Origin: Williamsia serinedens
Lineage (GTDB): Bacteria > Actinomycetota > Actinomycetes > Mycobacteriales > Mycobacteriaceae
NCBI RefSeq assembly: GCF_024171725.1
Contig: NZ_JAMTCG010000005.1
Location: 434,001-498,000 of the forward strand
Direction: 5' to 3'
DNA length: 64,000 nucleotides
Shown piece by piece: positions 38,391 through 46,391 of the stretch. A program made the translations under genes and the position numbers. Under the pieces are notes generated by a model. That model saw only the letters and a list, made by a program, of their open reading frames with translations. It was not told the DNA's origin and searched no databases. Numbering within the stretch: position 1 is the stretch's first letter; each line of letters begins with the position of its first letter.

Positions 38391-39320
38391 ATGACGCTCG
38401 AGGTCGACGACCTGACCGTCGCGTTCGGGGACGCGGTCGCCGTCGACGGGGTGTCGATGTCGGTGCCGGCGGGGTCGGTGATGGCGCTGCTGGGGCCCAA
38501 CGGCGCCGGCAAGACGACCACGGTGCGGACCATCGCCACGCTCGTCCGGCCGGCGTCGGGCATTGTGCGCGTCGCCGGGGTCGACGTCGTCGCCGAACCG
38601 CACCGCGCCCGCGGGCTGCTCGGGCTGTCGGGGCAGTACGCCACCGTCGACGACTCGCTGACCGGGCGCGAGAATCTCGCGATGATCGCGCGGCTGTCGG
38701 GATTCGGTCGGCGGGCGTCGGGTCGTCGGGCCGACGAACTGCTGGAACGCTTCGGTGTCGCCGACGCGGCCGGCCGTCGGGTGCGGACCTGGTCGGGTGG
38801 GATGCGCCGCAAGCTCGACCTCGCGGGCGCGCTGGTCGCCGGGCCGCCCGTCGTCGTGCTCGACGAGCCGACCGCCGGCCTGGACCCGCCGAGTCGCGAG
38901 ACGCTGTGGGAGTCGGTGCGCGACCTCGCCGCCGAGGGCAGCACCGTGCTGCTGACGACGCAGTACCTCGAGGAGGCCGACCGTCTCGCCGACGACGTCA
39001 CCGTCATCCACCGCGGGGCGGTCGTCGCACGTGGCGGACCGGAGGAGCTGAAGCAACGGTTCGGGACGTCGACGGTGACCGTGCGGCTGGCGTCGGATGT
39101 CGACGCGAGGCGCGTCCACGAGGCTGTCGGGGACGGGTACGTGTCCGTCGAGGTGGTCGGGGACGTGGTGACCGTCGAGGCGCTCGACGGGGCCGAGGCT
39201 GTCGCTGCCGTGGTGTCGGCGCTGGCGGTCGCGGGGATCGCCGTCGCCGAGGCGTCGGTGCGCGAGCCCTCGCTCGACGACGCGTTCCGCTCGCTGACCG
39301 TCGACGGCGGGGCGTCGTGA
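38391..39320 (+). CDS. ABC transporter ATP-binding protein (DrrA-like)
   Basis: 309 residues. Walker A is 'LLGPNGAGKTTTVRTIATLV', the ABC signature is 'RTWSGGMRRKLDLAGALVAG' (SGGM form typical of DrrA-like exporters) and Walker B is 'VVVLDEPTAGLDPPSRET', followed by the 'TTQYLEEADRLADD' switch region. A C-terminal extension (about residues 215-309) matches the DrrA family's DUF4162-like domain. It drives export of drugs or lipids with the permease that overlaps it by 4 bases. Position behind the NRPS suggests the peptide or lipopeptide as a substrate, but a DUF218 gene on the other strand separates them, so they are not one operon. Confidence 0.92.
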   Translation: MTLEVDDLTVAFGDAVAVDGVSMSVPAGSVMALLGPNGAGKTTTVRTIATLVRPASGIVRVAGVDVVAEPHRARGLLGLSGQYATVDDSLTGRENLAMIARLSGFGRRASGRRADELLERFGVADAAGRRVRTWSGGMRRKLDLAGALVAGPPVVVLDEPTAGLDPPSRETLWESVRDLAAEGSTVLLTTQYLEEADRLADDVTVIHRGAVVARGGPEELKQRFGTSTVTVRLASDVDARRVHEAVGDGYVSVEVVGDVVTVEALDGAEAVAAVVSALAVAGIAVAEASVREPSLDDAFRSLTVDGGAS

Positions 39321-40147
39321 CGGCCGCGGTGGTGCGCGATCGGGGAGTGGTGCCGTTCCTCGTCGACTGCGAGGTCGTCGCGGTGCGGAACCTGCGGATC
39401 ATCGCGCGGAACCTGCAGATGCTGCTCGGGGTGGTGCTGCAGCCGCTGATGTTCGTGCTGCTGTTCTCGTACGTGTTCGGTGACGCGCTCGGGGGAGATC
39501 GCTACCGGGAGTTCCTGATCGGCGGGATCATGGCGCAGACCGTCACGTTCAACGCCGGGTACACCGCGCTGGGGTTGTCGGAGGATCTCGCCGCCGGGAT
39601 GGTCGACCGGATGCGGTCGCTGCCGATGTCGCGGATGGCGATCATCGTGGGCCGCACCGTCTCCGACCTGACGATCAACGTCGTCGGGCTGGCCGTGATG
39701 ACCGCGGCGGGGTACGCGGTCGGGTTCCGGATCTCCGAGGGGTTCTGGTTCGCCGTCGGGTCGTTCGGGACGGCGCTGGTGTTCGGGTTCGCGCTGTCGT
39801 GGGTGGGCGCGATCATCGGGCTGGTCAGCGCGTCGGCGCAGGCCGCGCAGACCCTGCTGATGACGGTGGTGTTCCCCGTCAGCTTCGTGTCGTCGGCGTT
39901 CATCCCGTCGCGGCTGCTGCCCGAGCCGCTGCGCTTCCTCGCCTCGTGGAACCCCGTCACCGCCGTCGCCCGCAGCTTCCGCCAGGGCTTCGGCAACCCG
40001 ATCTCGGCCAATCCCTCTGTGCGCGAACCGATCACCTGGGCATCCCAACACGCCCAGGCCTACACCATGATCTGCTCCGCGGTCATCCTCGCCGTCGCCG
40101 TCCCCATCGCCACCCGGATCCTCGATCGGCGGTTGTCGGACCGGTGA
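39317..40147 (+). CDS. ABC-2 type permease (DrrB-like)
   Basis: 276 residues with six membrane segments. 'QMLLGVVLQPLMFVLLFSYV' is the first helix, and 'VFPVSFVSSAFIPSRLLPEP' with 'ASWNPVTAVARSFRQ' near the C-terminus are the usual ABC-2 exporter signature (the 'NP' motif before the last helices). GTG 39317 is the start because it overlaps the ATPase stop as GTGA and gives normal length; the same frame is open far upstream over the ATPase gene but in a shadow composition. Together with the ATPase it forms a DrrAB-type exporter; substrate not known. Confidence 0.9.
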   Translation: MTAAVVRDRGVVPFLVDCEVVAVRNLRIIARNLQMLLGVVLQPLMFVLLFSYVFGDALGGDRYREFLIGGIMAQTVTFNAGYTALGLSEDLAAGMVDRMRSLPMSRMAIIVGRTVSDLTINVVGLAVMTAAGYAVGFRISEGFWFAVGSFGTALVFGFALSWVGAIIGLVSASAQAAQTLLMTVVFPVSFVSSAFIPSRLLPEPLRFLASWNPVTAVARSFRQGFGNPISANPSVREPITWASQHAQAYTMICSAVILAVAVPIATRILDRRLSDR

Positions 40148-40150
40148 GTC

Positions 40151-40221
40151 GTCACAAACGTCTGCTGGGCGCGAGCAGAGGGCATATTGCCCTCTGCGCA
40201 CCTATGCCGGACGTTTCTGAC
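40151..40221. repeat. 71-base palindromic repeat, copy 1 (3' flank of DUF559 gene)
   Basis: Outer arms GTCACAAACGTC (40151-40162) and GACGTTTCTGAC (40210-40221) pair with one mismatch. Inside is a perfect 10-base hairpin, GCAGAGGGCA / TGCCCTCTGC, with a TAT loop (40175-40197). A second copy of exactly 71 bases lies at 41059-41129 in the same orientation. The right 20 bases encode the last six residues and stop of the DUF559 gene. It could also end transcription of the ABC operon. Confidence 0.9.
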
Positions 40222-41023
40222 GGCGGTCGCGATGTCTGTCCGCGGCGATCAGGCCGAAGAGGTCCCGACCGGCGGTCGCCCAGTCGACGAAGACGTCCTT
40301 GTAGGTGACCCGCCAGGTCGCCTCGCCGCGGAGGACGGCGGCACGGTCACGGTTGCGGTCCTTCTGGTAGGTCTCGATGCCGGTGTGGTGTTCGACGCTG
40401 TCGCACTCGATGAGGATGCGTCCGACGCGGAGGTCGACCCTCCCGACCGTCGGCACATCCGGCTGCACCTCCACCACGACCCGCCTCGACTGGAGACGGA
40501 ACCGCACCGCGGACTCCGTTCCCGATTGCGACCGTCCGTCGCACCGCGCCATCAACCGCCGCATCCGCGCGGAGACGACACCCATCTGCTCCTGCAGGCG
40601 AGGGATCGTCAGCGTGTGCTTGTTCAGGGCGGAGTCGACGACGATGACCCAGTCCTCGTCGGTCATGCACAGGGACGCGCAGGCCAAGGCATCGCCGAGG
40701 CTGTCGATGGCCGAGGTGACCGGCTGCACCCCGCCGGGCAGGCGACAGCTGCGGTGCGTCGACAGGTGCTTCGACGCGCGGAGGTGCACCCGATCCGAGT
40801 ACCCCGGCGGCATCCAGAGGCCGCGCACGGCCAGCGCCGACACGCAGCTCAAAGCGCCACCGGCACGCACCGCCTCGACAACCCGCGGCGTCGCATCGGG
40901 CCCGGCGTACCAGCCCCGCCGAACCGGGGTCAGGGCGCCTGCGGCGACCAGCCGACGGAACTGCGCGGTGCCGTGCATCTCGACCAGCTGCTGCCGCGAG
41001 TACACCCTGGTGTCCACGTGCAT
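40202..41023 (-). CDS. AbiEi/DUF559-type protein: winged-helix N-terminus and Vsr-like nuclease-fold C-terminus
   Basis: 273 residues. The first 60 ('VYSRQQLVEMHGTAQFRRLV...RRGWYA') read as the AbiEi-type winged-helix domain common in actinobacteria. The last 110 carry a DUF559/Vsr-like PD-(D/E)xK fold: Glu in 'TESAVRFRLQ', Asp in 'GRVDLRVG', 'ILIECDSVEHHTGIETYQKD' and then 'DRNRDRAAVLRGEATWRVTY'. His replaces Lys of the classical motif, as in Vsr. No methylase or partner toxin lies beside it. The gene sits alone between two 71-base palindromic repeats, and its 3' end (last six codons and stop) lies inside one of them. Role unknown: nuclease, antitoxin-like regulator, or enzyme acting on the repeat are all possible. 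Confidence 0.75.
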   Translation of the reverse strand: MHVDTRVYSRQQLVEMHGTAQFRRLVAAGALTPVRRGWYAGPDATPRVVEAVRAGGALSCVSALAVRGLWMPPGYSDRVHLRASKHLSTHRSCRLPGGVQPVTSAIDSLGDALACASLCMTDEDWVIVVDSALNKHTLTIPRLQEQMGVVSARMRRLMARCDGRSQSGTESAVRFRLQSRRVVVEVQPDVPTVGRVDLRVGRILIECDSVEHHTGIETYQKDRNRDRAAVLRGEATWRVTYKDVFVDWATAGRDLFGLIAADRHRDRRQKRPA

Positions 41024-41058
41024 TGGACGCGAGAAATCCGCCCGCGGTTCCGATTCCC

Positions 41059-41129
41059 GTCACAAACGACCGCTCCAGGCGAGCAGAGGGCGATATGCCC
41101 TCCTGGCGCCCATGCCGGACGTTTGTGAC
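41059..41129. repeat. 71-base palindromic repeat, copy 2 (5' flank of DUF559 gene)
   Basis: Outer arms GTCACAAACG (41059-41068) and CGTTTGTGAC (41120-41129) pair perfectly; nested arms CCAGG/CCTGG and AGGGC/GCCCT surround a GATAT loop. It has the same length and direction as the copy at 40151-40221 and is about three quarters identical, the changes often keeping the hairpin. It starts 36 bases upstream of the DUF559 start codon and ends 9 bases after the menB stop. Confidence 0.9.
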
Positions 41130-41138
41130 GACCGCCGG

Positions 41139-42074
41139 TCAGTAGTAGTACGGGAACGCGGTCCAGTCGGGGTCGCGCTTCTCGAGGAAGGCGTCGCGGC
41201 CCTCGACGGCCTCATCGGTCATGTAGGCCAGGCGGGTGGCCTCGCCGGCGAAGACCTGCTGGCCCATCAGCCCGTCGTCGGTGAGGTTGAAGGCGAACTT
41301 CAGCATCCGCTGGGCGGTGGGGGACTTGCCGTTGATGGCGCGGGCCCACTCGACGGCGGTGTTCTCCAGGTCGGCGTGGTCGGCGACCTCGTTCACCGCG
41401 CCCATCCGCTGCATCGTCTCCGCGTCGTAGCTGCGGCCGAGGAAGAAGATCTCGCGGGCGAACTTCTGTCCGACCTGCTTGGCCAGGTAGGCGCTGCCGT
41501 ACCCGGCGTCGAAGGACCCCACGTCGGCGTCGGTCTGCTTGAACCGCGCGTGCTGCCGCGAGGCGATGGTGAGGTCGCAGACGACGTGCAGCGAGTGCCC
41601 GCCGCCGGCCGCCCACCCGCCGACGACGGCGATGACGACCTTCGGCATCGTGCGGATCAGCCGCTGCACCTCGAGGATGTGCAGCCGACCGCCCTCGGCG
41701 GCGACGCGCGCCGAGTCCACGGAGTCGGCGGTCTCGCCCCCGGCGTACTGATATCCCGACCGCCCGCGGATCCGCTGGTCGCCACCGCTGCAGAACGCCC
41801 ATCCGCCGTCGCGCGGGCTCGGTCCGTTGCCGGTCAGCAGCACTGTCCCGACGTCCGGTGTGCGCCGGGCGTGGTCGAGGGTGCGGTACAGCTCGTCGAC
41901 GGTGTGCGGGCGGAACGCGTTGCGCACCTCCGGACGGTCGAAGGCGATCCGCACGATCCCGTTCTCCCGACCGTCCCCGGTGTGGCGGTGGTAGGTGAGG
42001 TCGGTGAGGTCGTCGAATCCCTCGACGGCCGCCCACTGCTCGGGCTGGAACGGGGACTCGGTGGCGTCGCTCAT
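41139..42074 (-). CDS. menB: 1,4-dihydroxy-2-naphthoyl-CoA synthase
   Basis: 311 residues, close to the mycobacterial MenB length. This crotonase-fold enzyme closes the second ring of the menaquinone head group from succinylbenzoyl-CoA. Clear MenB landmarks are 'RIAFDRPEVRNAFRPHTVDE', 'FCSGGDQRIRGRSGYQYA', 'VAVVGGWAAGGGHSLHVVCD' (oxyanion hole) and 'KQTDADVGSFDAGYGSAYLA'; the C-terminus 'DPDWTAFPYYY' matches the family end. ATG 42074 gives the standard start; the frame stays open another 630 bases upstream but over the thioesterase gene on the other strand. menD, menG and a MenJ homologue follow at 48-54 kb. Confidence 0.97.
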   Translation of the reverse strand: MSDATESPFQPEQWAAVEGFDDLTDLTYHRHTGDGRENGIVRIAFDRPEVRNAFRPHTVDELYRTLDHARRTPDVGTVLLTGNGPSPRDGGWAFCSGGDQRIRGRSGYQYAGGETADSVDSARVAAEGGRLHILEVQRLIRTMPKVVIAVVGGWAAGGGHSLHVVCDLTIASRQHARFKQTDADVGSFDAGYGSAYLAKQVGQKFAREIFFLGRSYDAETMQRMGAVNEVADHADLENTAVEWARAINGKSPTAQRMLKFAFNLTDDGLMGQQVFAGEATRLAYMTDEAVEGRDAFLEKRDPDWTAFPYYY

Positions 42075-42134
42075 CCTGTCGAGCCTAGTGACGCGCCTGC
42101 GTGGTCCCCGACGCGCTACCGATAGCGTGAGGCG

Positions 42135-42773
42135 ATGAGTGAGACCGGTGCGACCACCCAGGACGACGCGCACGAGGGCGGCTTCCGCACCGACATGGCC
42201 ATCAACACCGACCGCGGCGGCCCGCGGTACGGGGAGTTCGTCGACGCGGTGCGACTGTTCATGGACCGGGTGCGCGCGGCCGAACCGAGCGAGGAACTCG
42301 TCGACCGCATGATCGCGTCCCTCGCGCTGATGAACGACGAGCTCGGCGCGGTCGCGATCGACGAGTGGAACGCACCGTCGGGCACACGTATCGACCTGCC
42401 CGCGCGCGGCAACATCACCCTCCCGCCCTACGAGGTCAGCAAGGCCGACGAGACCGGTGTCGAGGCGACGGTCCGCTTCTCCCGGTTCCACCTCGGTGGC
42501 AACAATGCCGCGCACGGTGGCTACATCGGTCTCGCATTCGACGATCTCCTCGGAATGACCGGCGCACTCTCCTCCGGAAAAGTGACCAGAACCGCCTATT
42601 TGACGGTGAATTATCGATCGATAACGCCGCTTTATCGCGATCTCACTGTTCGCACGGGAATCGACCGGATAGACGGACGTAAAATCTTCGTCACCGCGAC
42701 AATGCACGACGGTGACCGACTGTGCGCCGAGGCAGACGGGCTGTTCGTCGCCCTCAAGCCCGGCCAGCCCTAG
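42135..42773 (+). CDS. PaaI-type hotdog thioesterase
   Basis: 212 residues. The C-terminal 130 form a hotdog thioesterase domain: 'FHLGGNNAAHGGYIGLAFDD' carries the N/H-G-G active-site region of the 4HBT/PaaI group, followed by 'TAYLTVNYRSITPLYRD'. It would hydrolyse an acyl-CoA. Its position back to back with menB, 60 bases apart, makes dihydroxynaphthoyl-CoA a possible substrate, since that hydrolysis step is needed in menaquinone synthesis; this is inference only. GAGG lies before the ATG. From about 42570 to 42710 codon choice shifts to A/T-ending codons (tat, aat, cga, ata), unlike the first half. Confidence 0.8.
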   Translation: MSETGATTQDDAHEGGFRTDMAINTDRGGPRYGEFVDAVRLFMDRVRAAEPSEELVDRMIASLALMNDELGAVAIDEWNAPSGTRIDLPARGNITLPPYEVSKADETGVEATVRFSRFHLGGNNAAHGGYIGLAFDDLLGMTGALSSGKVTRTAYLTVNYRSITPLYRDLTVRTGIDRIDGRKIFVTATMHDGDRLCAEADGLFVALKPGQP

Positions 42774-42861
42774 CAGGGCTTTTCCGCCCGTTCATCCCGA
42801 CGTCGCGACAGCGTCACATCGACCTGCTTGTCCGTCGGATGCGTGAGTTCCGCCCGATCGG

Positions 42862-42888
42862 TTGCGGGTGACGGTCGGAGAATATAGG
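42862..42888 (+). promoter_or_regulatory. Possible promoter upstream of the sugar transferase gene
   Basis: TTGCGG at 42862-42867 and TATAGG at 42883-42888, separated by 15 bases, resemble sigma-A -35 and -10 elements. The spacing is short. It lies 165 bases before the sugar transferase start and upstream of the large inverted repeat, which would then be in the leader. Confidence 0.3.
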
Positions 42889-42949
42889 TTCAGCGAGTCG
42901 GGTCGAAAGCAGTTGTCATGCGTTCATCTGACGCGCGATGTGGCGCATT

Positions 42950-42996
42950 CGAATTACTTGTCATCGTCGAAATATTGGCATGATGCAAGTAATTCG
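42950..42996. promoter_or_regulatory. Perfect 11-base inverted repeat before the sugar transferase gene
   Basis: CGAATTACTTG at 42950-42960 and CAAGTAATTCG at 42986-42996 are exact reverse complements with a 25-base spacer. The block is AT-rich in otherwise GC-rich DNA and ends 56 bases before the ATG of the priming sugar transferase. It could be a paired operator for a dimeric regulator or a leader stem-loop. Confidence 0.6.
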
Positions 42997-43052
42997 CGGT
43001 GCACGTCCGGGGCCGAAAGGCACTGGGGTGTTCGTGATGTGAGGGGAGCGTG

Positions 43053-44558
43053 ATGACGGCCGAGACGAGCGCCCGCGAGCGGATCACCGGCCGGGTTCCC
43101 GCGCGTCGCACCATCCGACCCCGTACCCGGGAACGCCTCACCACGTGGGCCGACCGGTACCGCCGACGTCTCCTCGTCACCGACGCGATCGTGGTGGTCG
43201 TGGCCGTCGTCGCAGCGGAGATCGCCCGCTTCGGCACCGAACTCACCATCCCCGTCGCGCGTCTCGAGATCCCGGCCGTCCTCGTCGCCACGCTCATCGC
43301 GGGCCTGTGGGTGGTGCTGCTGAACATCACCCGCGTCGCCGACCTGCGCATCATCGGCAGCGGACCGACGGAGTTCAGTCGCGTGGTCAGCGCCAGCCTC
43401 ACGCTGTTCGGCCTGCTCGCCATCGTCGACCTGCTGCTCAAGCTGAACATCGCGCGCGGCTTCATCGCGCTCGCGTTGCCGCTCGGGACGGTGGGACTGC
43501 TGCTGTCCCACTTCCTGTGGCGCCTCGACCTCAAGGCGTCCCGACGTCGTCGCGCCTGCCTGAACCACGTACTCGTCATCGGTGGCGAGCGCTCCGCGCG
43601 GCCGCTCATCGCGCACCTGGCCCGCAACCCGCAGCTCGGTTTCGAGGTGGTCGGGGTGTGCCTGCCGACGCCCGGCACCCGCACCGAGATCACCATCGGC
43701 GACCACAGCGTCCCCGTCCTCGGTGACTTCTCCCAGGCCGGCGACGCGGTCGTCGCGTCGCGGGCGACGACGGTCGCGGTCACCTCCGCCGAGGTCCTCG
43801 GGCACTCCGCGATGCGCGAGTTGTCCTGGGAGCTCGAGGGTCTGCACGTCGACATGGTCGTAGACCCCGGTGTCGTCGACGTCGCCGGACCGCGGATGCT
43901 GGTCCGTCCCGTCGCGGGGCTGCCGCTCCTGCACGTCGAGAAGCCGACCTATCAGGGCGCCAACCGGATCATGAAGGCGACCGTCGACCGGCTCGGGTCG
44001 CTCGCCGCGGTGATCCTCGCCGCGCCGGTCCTCATCGCCTGTGCGATCGCGGTCAAGCTCGACTCGCCCGGTCCGGTCTTCTACCGCGCCGAGCGGGTGG
44101 GGCTGAACAACGAACCGTTCTCCATGTGGAAGTTCCGGTCGATGTGCGTCGACGCGGACGCGAGACTCGCCGCCCTGCAGGCGCAGAACGAGGGCGCCGG
44201 TCTGCTGTTCAAGATGCGCGACGACCCGCGGGTCACCCGCGTCGGGAAGTTCCTGCGCCGCTACAGCCTCGACGAGCTGCCGCAGCTCTTCAACGTCCTC
44301 GGCGGATCGATGAGTCTCGTCGGTCCGCGGCCACCGCTGCCGTCGGAGGTGCAGCGCTACACCGGACCCATCGCCCGACGGATGCTGGTGCGGCCCGGGA
44401 TCACCGGCCTGTGGCAGGTGTCCGGCCGTTCCGACCTGAACTGGGAGGAGTCGGTCCGGCTCGATCTCAGCTACGTCGAGAACTGGTCGATCGCCCAGGA
44501 CATCGCGATCCTGTGGCGCACGATCCGCACGGTGGTCTCGAGCCGCGGGGCCTACTGA
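43053..44558 (+). CDS. Polyprenyl-phosphate sugar phosphotransferase (WbaP/WcaJ-type priming enzyme)
   Basis: 501 residues. Four to five membrane helices in the first 160 residues are followed by a nucleotide-binding-like domain ('HVLVIGGERSARPLIAHLAR') and a C-terminal catalytic domain: 'PGPVFYRAERVGLNNEPFSM', 'KFRSMCVDADARLAALQ', 'RKYSLDEL'-like 'RRYSLDELPQLFNVLGG', 'SMSLVGPRPPLPSEV' and 'ITGLWQVSGRSDLNWEE'. These are the standard bacterial sugar transferase motifs. It loads the first sugar-1-phosphate onto undecaprenyl phosphate, so it could prime the polysaccharide made by genes at 1-18 kb. ATG 43053 has GGGGAG upstream; GTG 43050 is adjacent. It overlaps the convergent phosphatase by 7 bases. 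Confidence 0.95.
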   Translation: MTAETSARERITGRVPARRTIRPRTRERLTTWADRYRRRLLVTDAIVVVVAVVAAEIARFGTELTIPVARLEIPAVLVATLIAGLWVVLLNITRVADLRIIGSGPTEFSRVVSASLTLFGLLAIVDLLLKLNIARGFIALALPLGTVGLLLSHFLWRLDLKASRRRRACLNHVLVIGGERSARPLIAHLARNPQLGFEVVGVCLPTPGTRTEITIGDHSVPVLGDFSQAGDAVVASRATTVAVTSAEVLGHSAMRELSWELEGLHVDMVVDPGVVDVAGPRMLVRPVAGLPLLHVEKPTYQGANRIMKATVDRLGSLAAVILAAPVLIACAIAVKLDSPGPVFYRAERVGLNNEPFSMWKFRSMCVDADARLAALQAQNEGAGLLFKMRDDPRVTRVGKFLRRYSLDELPQLFNVLGGSMSLVGPRPPLPSEVQRYTGPIARRMLVRPGITGLWQVSGRSDLNWEESVRLDLSYVENWSIAQDIAILWRTIRTVVSSRGAY

Positions 44559-45073
44559 CCCCGGAGGCCGATCAGCCAGTCGGCGAGCCGCTCGATCAGC
44601 GGGTCGAGTTCGGCTGCGACGCGGTCGAACTCCTCGCGCGGGCGCCCCATCGGGTCGGCGATGTCGAGCTCGGGCCGGTTGCGATCGCCGGGGAAGCGGG
44701 TGGCGGCGAGATCGGCTGTGCGAACGGCGATCGCCTCGTCGAACTCTCGGGCCACCGCGATCCGCTTCCATCGCACCGGCGCCTTCGTCGTCGCCGCGTC
44801 GCGGTGCTCGCGGGACATGCCCAGGACGAGGTCGGCCTCGTTCAGCATCGCCGGTGTGAGGTAGCGGGCCGCGAACCCGTCGGTGGCGATTCCCCGCTCG
44901 GCCAGGACCTCCGCGGTCAGCGGGTGCACGGTGTGGTCGACGAGAGCGGCGACCCCGGCACTGCTGACCGACACCGCATCGGAATGGTCGCGGAGTCGGT
45001 GTCGCAGTAGGTATTCGGCCATCGGCGACCGGCAGATGTTGCCGGTGCAGACGAACAGGACGCGCGGCGTCAC
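44552..45073 (-). CDS. Low-molecular-weight protein tyrosine phosphatase (Wzb-like)
   Basis: 173 residues. The P-loop 'FVCTGNICRSPMAEYLL' (C-x5-R-S) stands at the N-terminus, 'VSSAGVAA' follows, and the general-acid Asp is in 'LDIADPMGRPREEFD', all as expected for LMW-PTPs; here the Asp is followed by P-M-G instead of the usual P-Y/W/F. Such phosphatases reverse BY-kinase autophosphorylation in polysaccharide export. The matching kinase is at 16831-18288. The gene faces the sugar transferase and overlaps its 3' end. It is last in a leftward run with the enoyl reductase homologue (7-base gap) and the AbrB-type protein. Confidence 0.93.
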   Translation of the reverse strand: MTPRVLFVCTGNICRSPMAEYLLRHRLRDHSDAVSVSSAGVAALVDHTVHPLTAEVLAERGIATDGFAARYLTPAMLNEADLVLGMSREHRDAATTKAPVRWKRIAVAREFDEAIAVRTADLAATRFPGDRNRPELDIADPMGRPREEFDRVAAELDPLIERLADWLIGLRGQ

Positions 45074-45080
45074 GGCCGGG

Positions 45081-46349
45081 TCAGGCCGTGGTGGTGGCGC
45101 CGACCGGCCCGGCGGTCAGCGTCATGCCCGCGCCGCGCAGACGGTCGACCAGGGCATCGCCCATCGCCGCGGCCGGGGTGAGCACACCGGTGAGGTTCGG
45201 CAGCTTGTCGCGGTCCAGGGCGAGGGTCAGCGCGCTCTCGCCGAGCATCACCGCGGTCGCCTTGTACCCGGGATCACCCTTCGCCGAGACGCGCGACGAG
45301 AACCGCTTGCCCGTGGTCGTCGTCGTGTAGACGTCGCAGGTGAAATGGCCGGTCTCGCGGGCCTTCTCGCTCGGTCCGGATCCGGGGGAGGGGAGGATGC
45401 GGTCGAGGACCTTGCGGGTCGGCGTGAACGCCATGGCCGCGAGGAACGCCCCGAGTCCGCCGGCGACGGCGCCCGCGGCGATGGTCGAGACGACCGGCAG
45501 CGACCCCACCGACATCACCTCGGAGTACCGGAACCGCTCGCCATAGGCGTTGTCCAGCAACGCATTGCTGCGTCGGACGATGCGGGTGTTGTGCGACGCC
45601 ATGACGAACGGCGCCAGCGTGCCCTTCAGCGACGGGTCGACACTCGACGCCGGGACCAGCTTGGTGTCGCTGGGTTCGCCCTCGCGACGCAGTCGCGCCT
45701 CGCCCGGGCCGGTCGACAACGCGTGCTTGTCGAGAAGGGTCCGTCGGGTCGCCGGGTCCTTGGCCTCCTGGGCGATGACCCGCATCGAGTCGATGGTGCC
45801 GCCGGAGACCCCGCCCTTGAACGACTTCACGACGAGGGTGGTGTCGGTCATCTCGCCCGCGCCGGCCTCCTCGACCGCGCGATGCAGCAGGTAGACGCCG
45901 ATGTCGGAGGGGATGGAGTCGAAGCCGCAGGAGTGGACGATGCGGGAGCCGTTCGACGCGGCCTGCTCGCCGAACTTGTCGATCGACAGGCGCACGAAGG
46001 GGACCTCACCGGTGAGGTCGACGTAGTCGGAGCCGGCGTTGACCGTCGCGGCCAGGACCAGCTCGCCGTACTTCAGGTACGGCCCGACCGTGGTGCACAC
46101 CACGCGGGTCCGCGCGGCCATCGCGTCGAGCGACGACGGCGAGTCGGCGTCGGCGACGATCAGCGGCCAGTCGTGCGCGGACTCCGGCAGGGTGCGGCGG
46201 ACCGACGCGAGCTTGGTCTCGCTGCGCCCGGCCAGCGCGACACGGGTGCCGGCGGGGGCGTGGCGGGCGAGGTAGTCGGCGGTGAGCGCGCCGACGAAGC
46301 CGGTGGCTCCGAACACGACGACGTCGAATTCCCGGGACGAATCGGTCAT
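45081..46349 (-). CDS. Trans-acting enoyl reductase / saccharopine dehydrogenase family protein
   Basis: 422 residues. The N-terminal Rossmann motif 'DVVVFGATGFVGALTADYLA' and the following 'VVCTTVGPYLKYGELVLAAT' and 'SDYVDLTGEVPFVRLSID' are typical of the mycobacterial Rv2449c/Rv2953 group, in which Rv2953 is a trans-acting enoyl reductase for phthiocerol and phenolphthiocerol synthesis. A hydrophobic stretch in the middle ('VVSTIAAGAVAGGLGAFLAA') may bind membrane or lipid. No polyketide synthase lies in this window, so its lipid partner is unknown. Context is an operon with the AbrB-type membrane protein upstream and the phosphatase downstream. Confidence 0.85.
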   Translation of the reverse strand: MTDSSREFDVVVFGATGFVGALTADYLARHAPAGTRVALAGRSETKLASVRRTLPESAHDWPLIVADADSPSSLDAMAARTRVVCTTVGPYLKYGELVLAATVNAGSDYVDLTGEVPFVRLSIDKFGEQAASNGSRIVHSCGFDSIPSDIGVYLLHRAVEEAGAGEMTDTTLVVKSFKGGVSGGTIDSMRVIAQEAKDPATRRTLLDKHALSTGPGEARLRREGEPSDTKLVPASSVDPSLKGTLAPFVMASHNTRIVRRSNALLDNAYGERFRYSEVMSVGSLPVVSTIAAGAVAGGLGAFLAAMAFTPTRKVLDRILPSPGSGPSEKARETGHFTCDVYTTTTTGKRFSSRVSAKGDPGYKATAVMLGESALTLALDRDKLPNLTGVLTPAAAMGDALVDRLRGAGMTLTAGPVGATTTA

Positions 46350-46391
46350 GGTCGCGACCCTACTCGGGACGCGCCGACGCCCTGGAGGGCC

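Noticed and set aside
35929-38394. 821-codon open frame on the plus strand
   Set aside because: It overlaps the DUF4012 and DUF218 genes in another frame and is an Arg/Pro-rich shadow without start signals.
40202-41023. Restriction-modification or complete abortive-infection system
   Set aside because: No methylase, AbiEii toxin or other partner gene adjoins either DUF559 gene.
41139-42707. 522-codon version of MenB
   Set aside because: The part upstream of 42074 runs antisense to the thioesterase and lacks crotonase sequence; MenB length is right from 42074.
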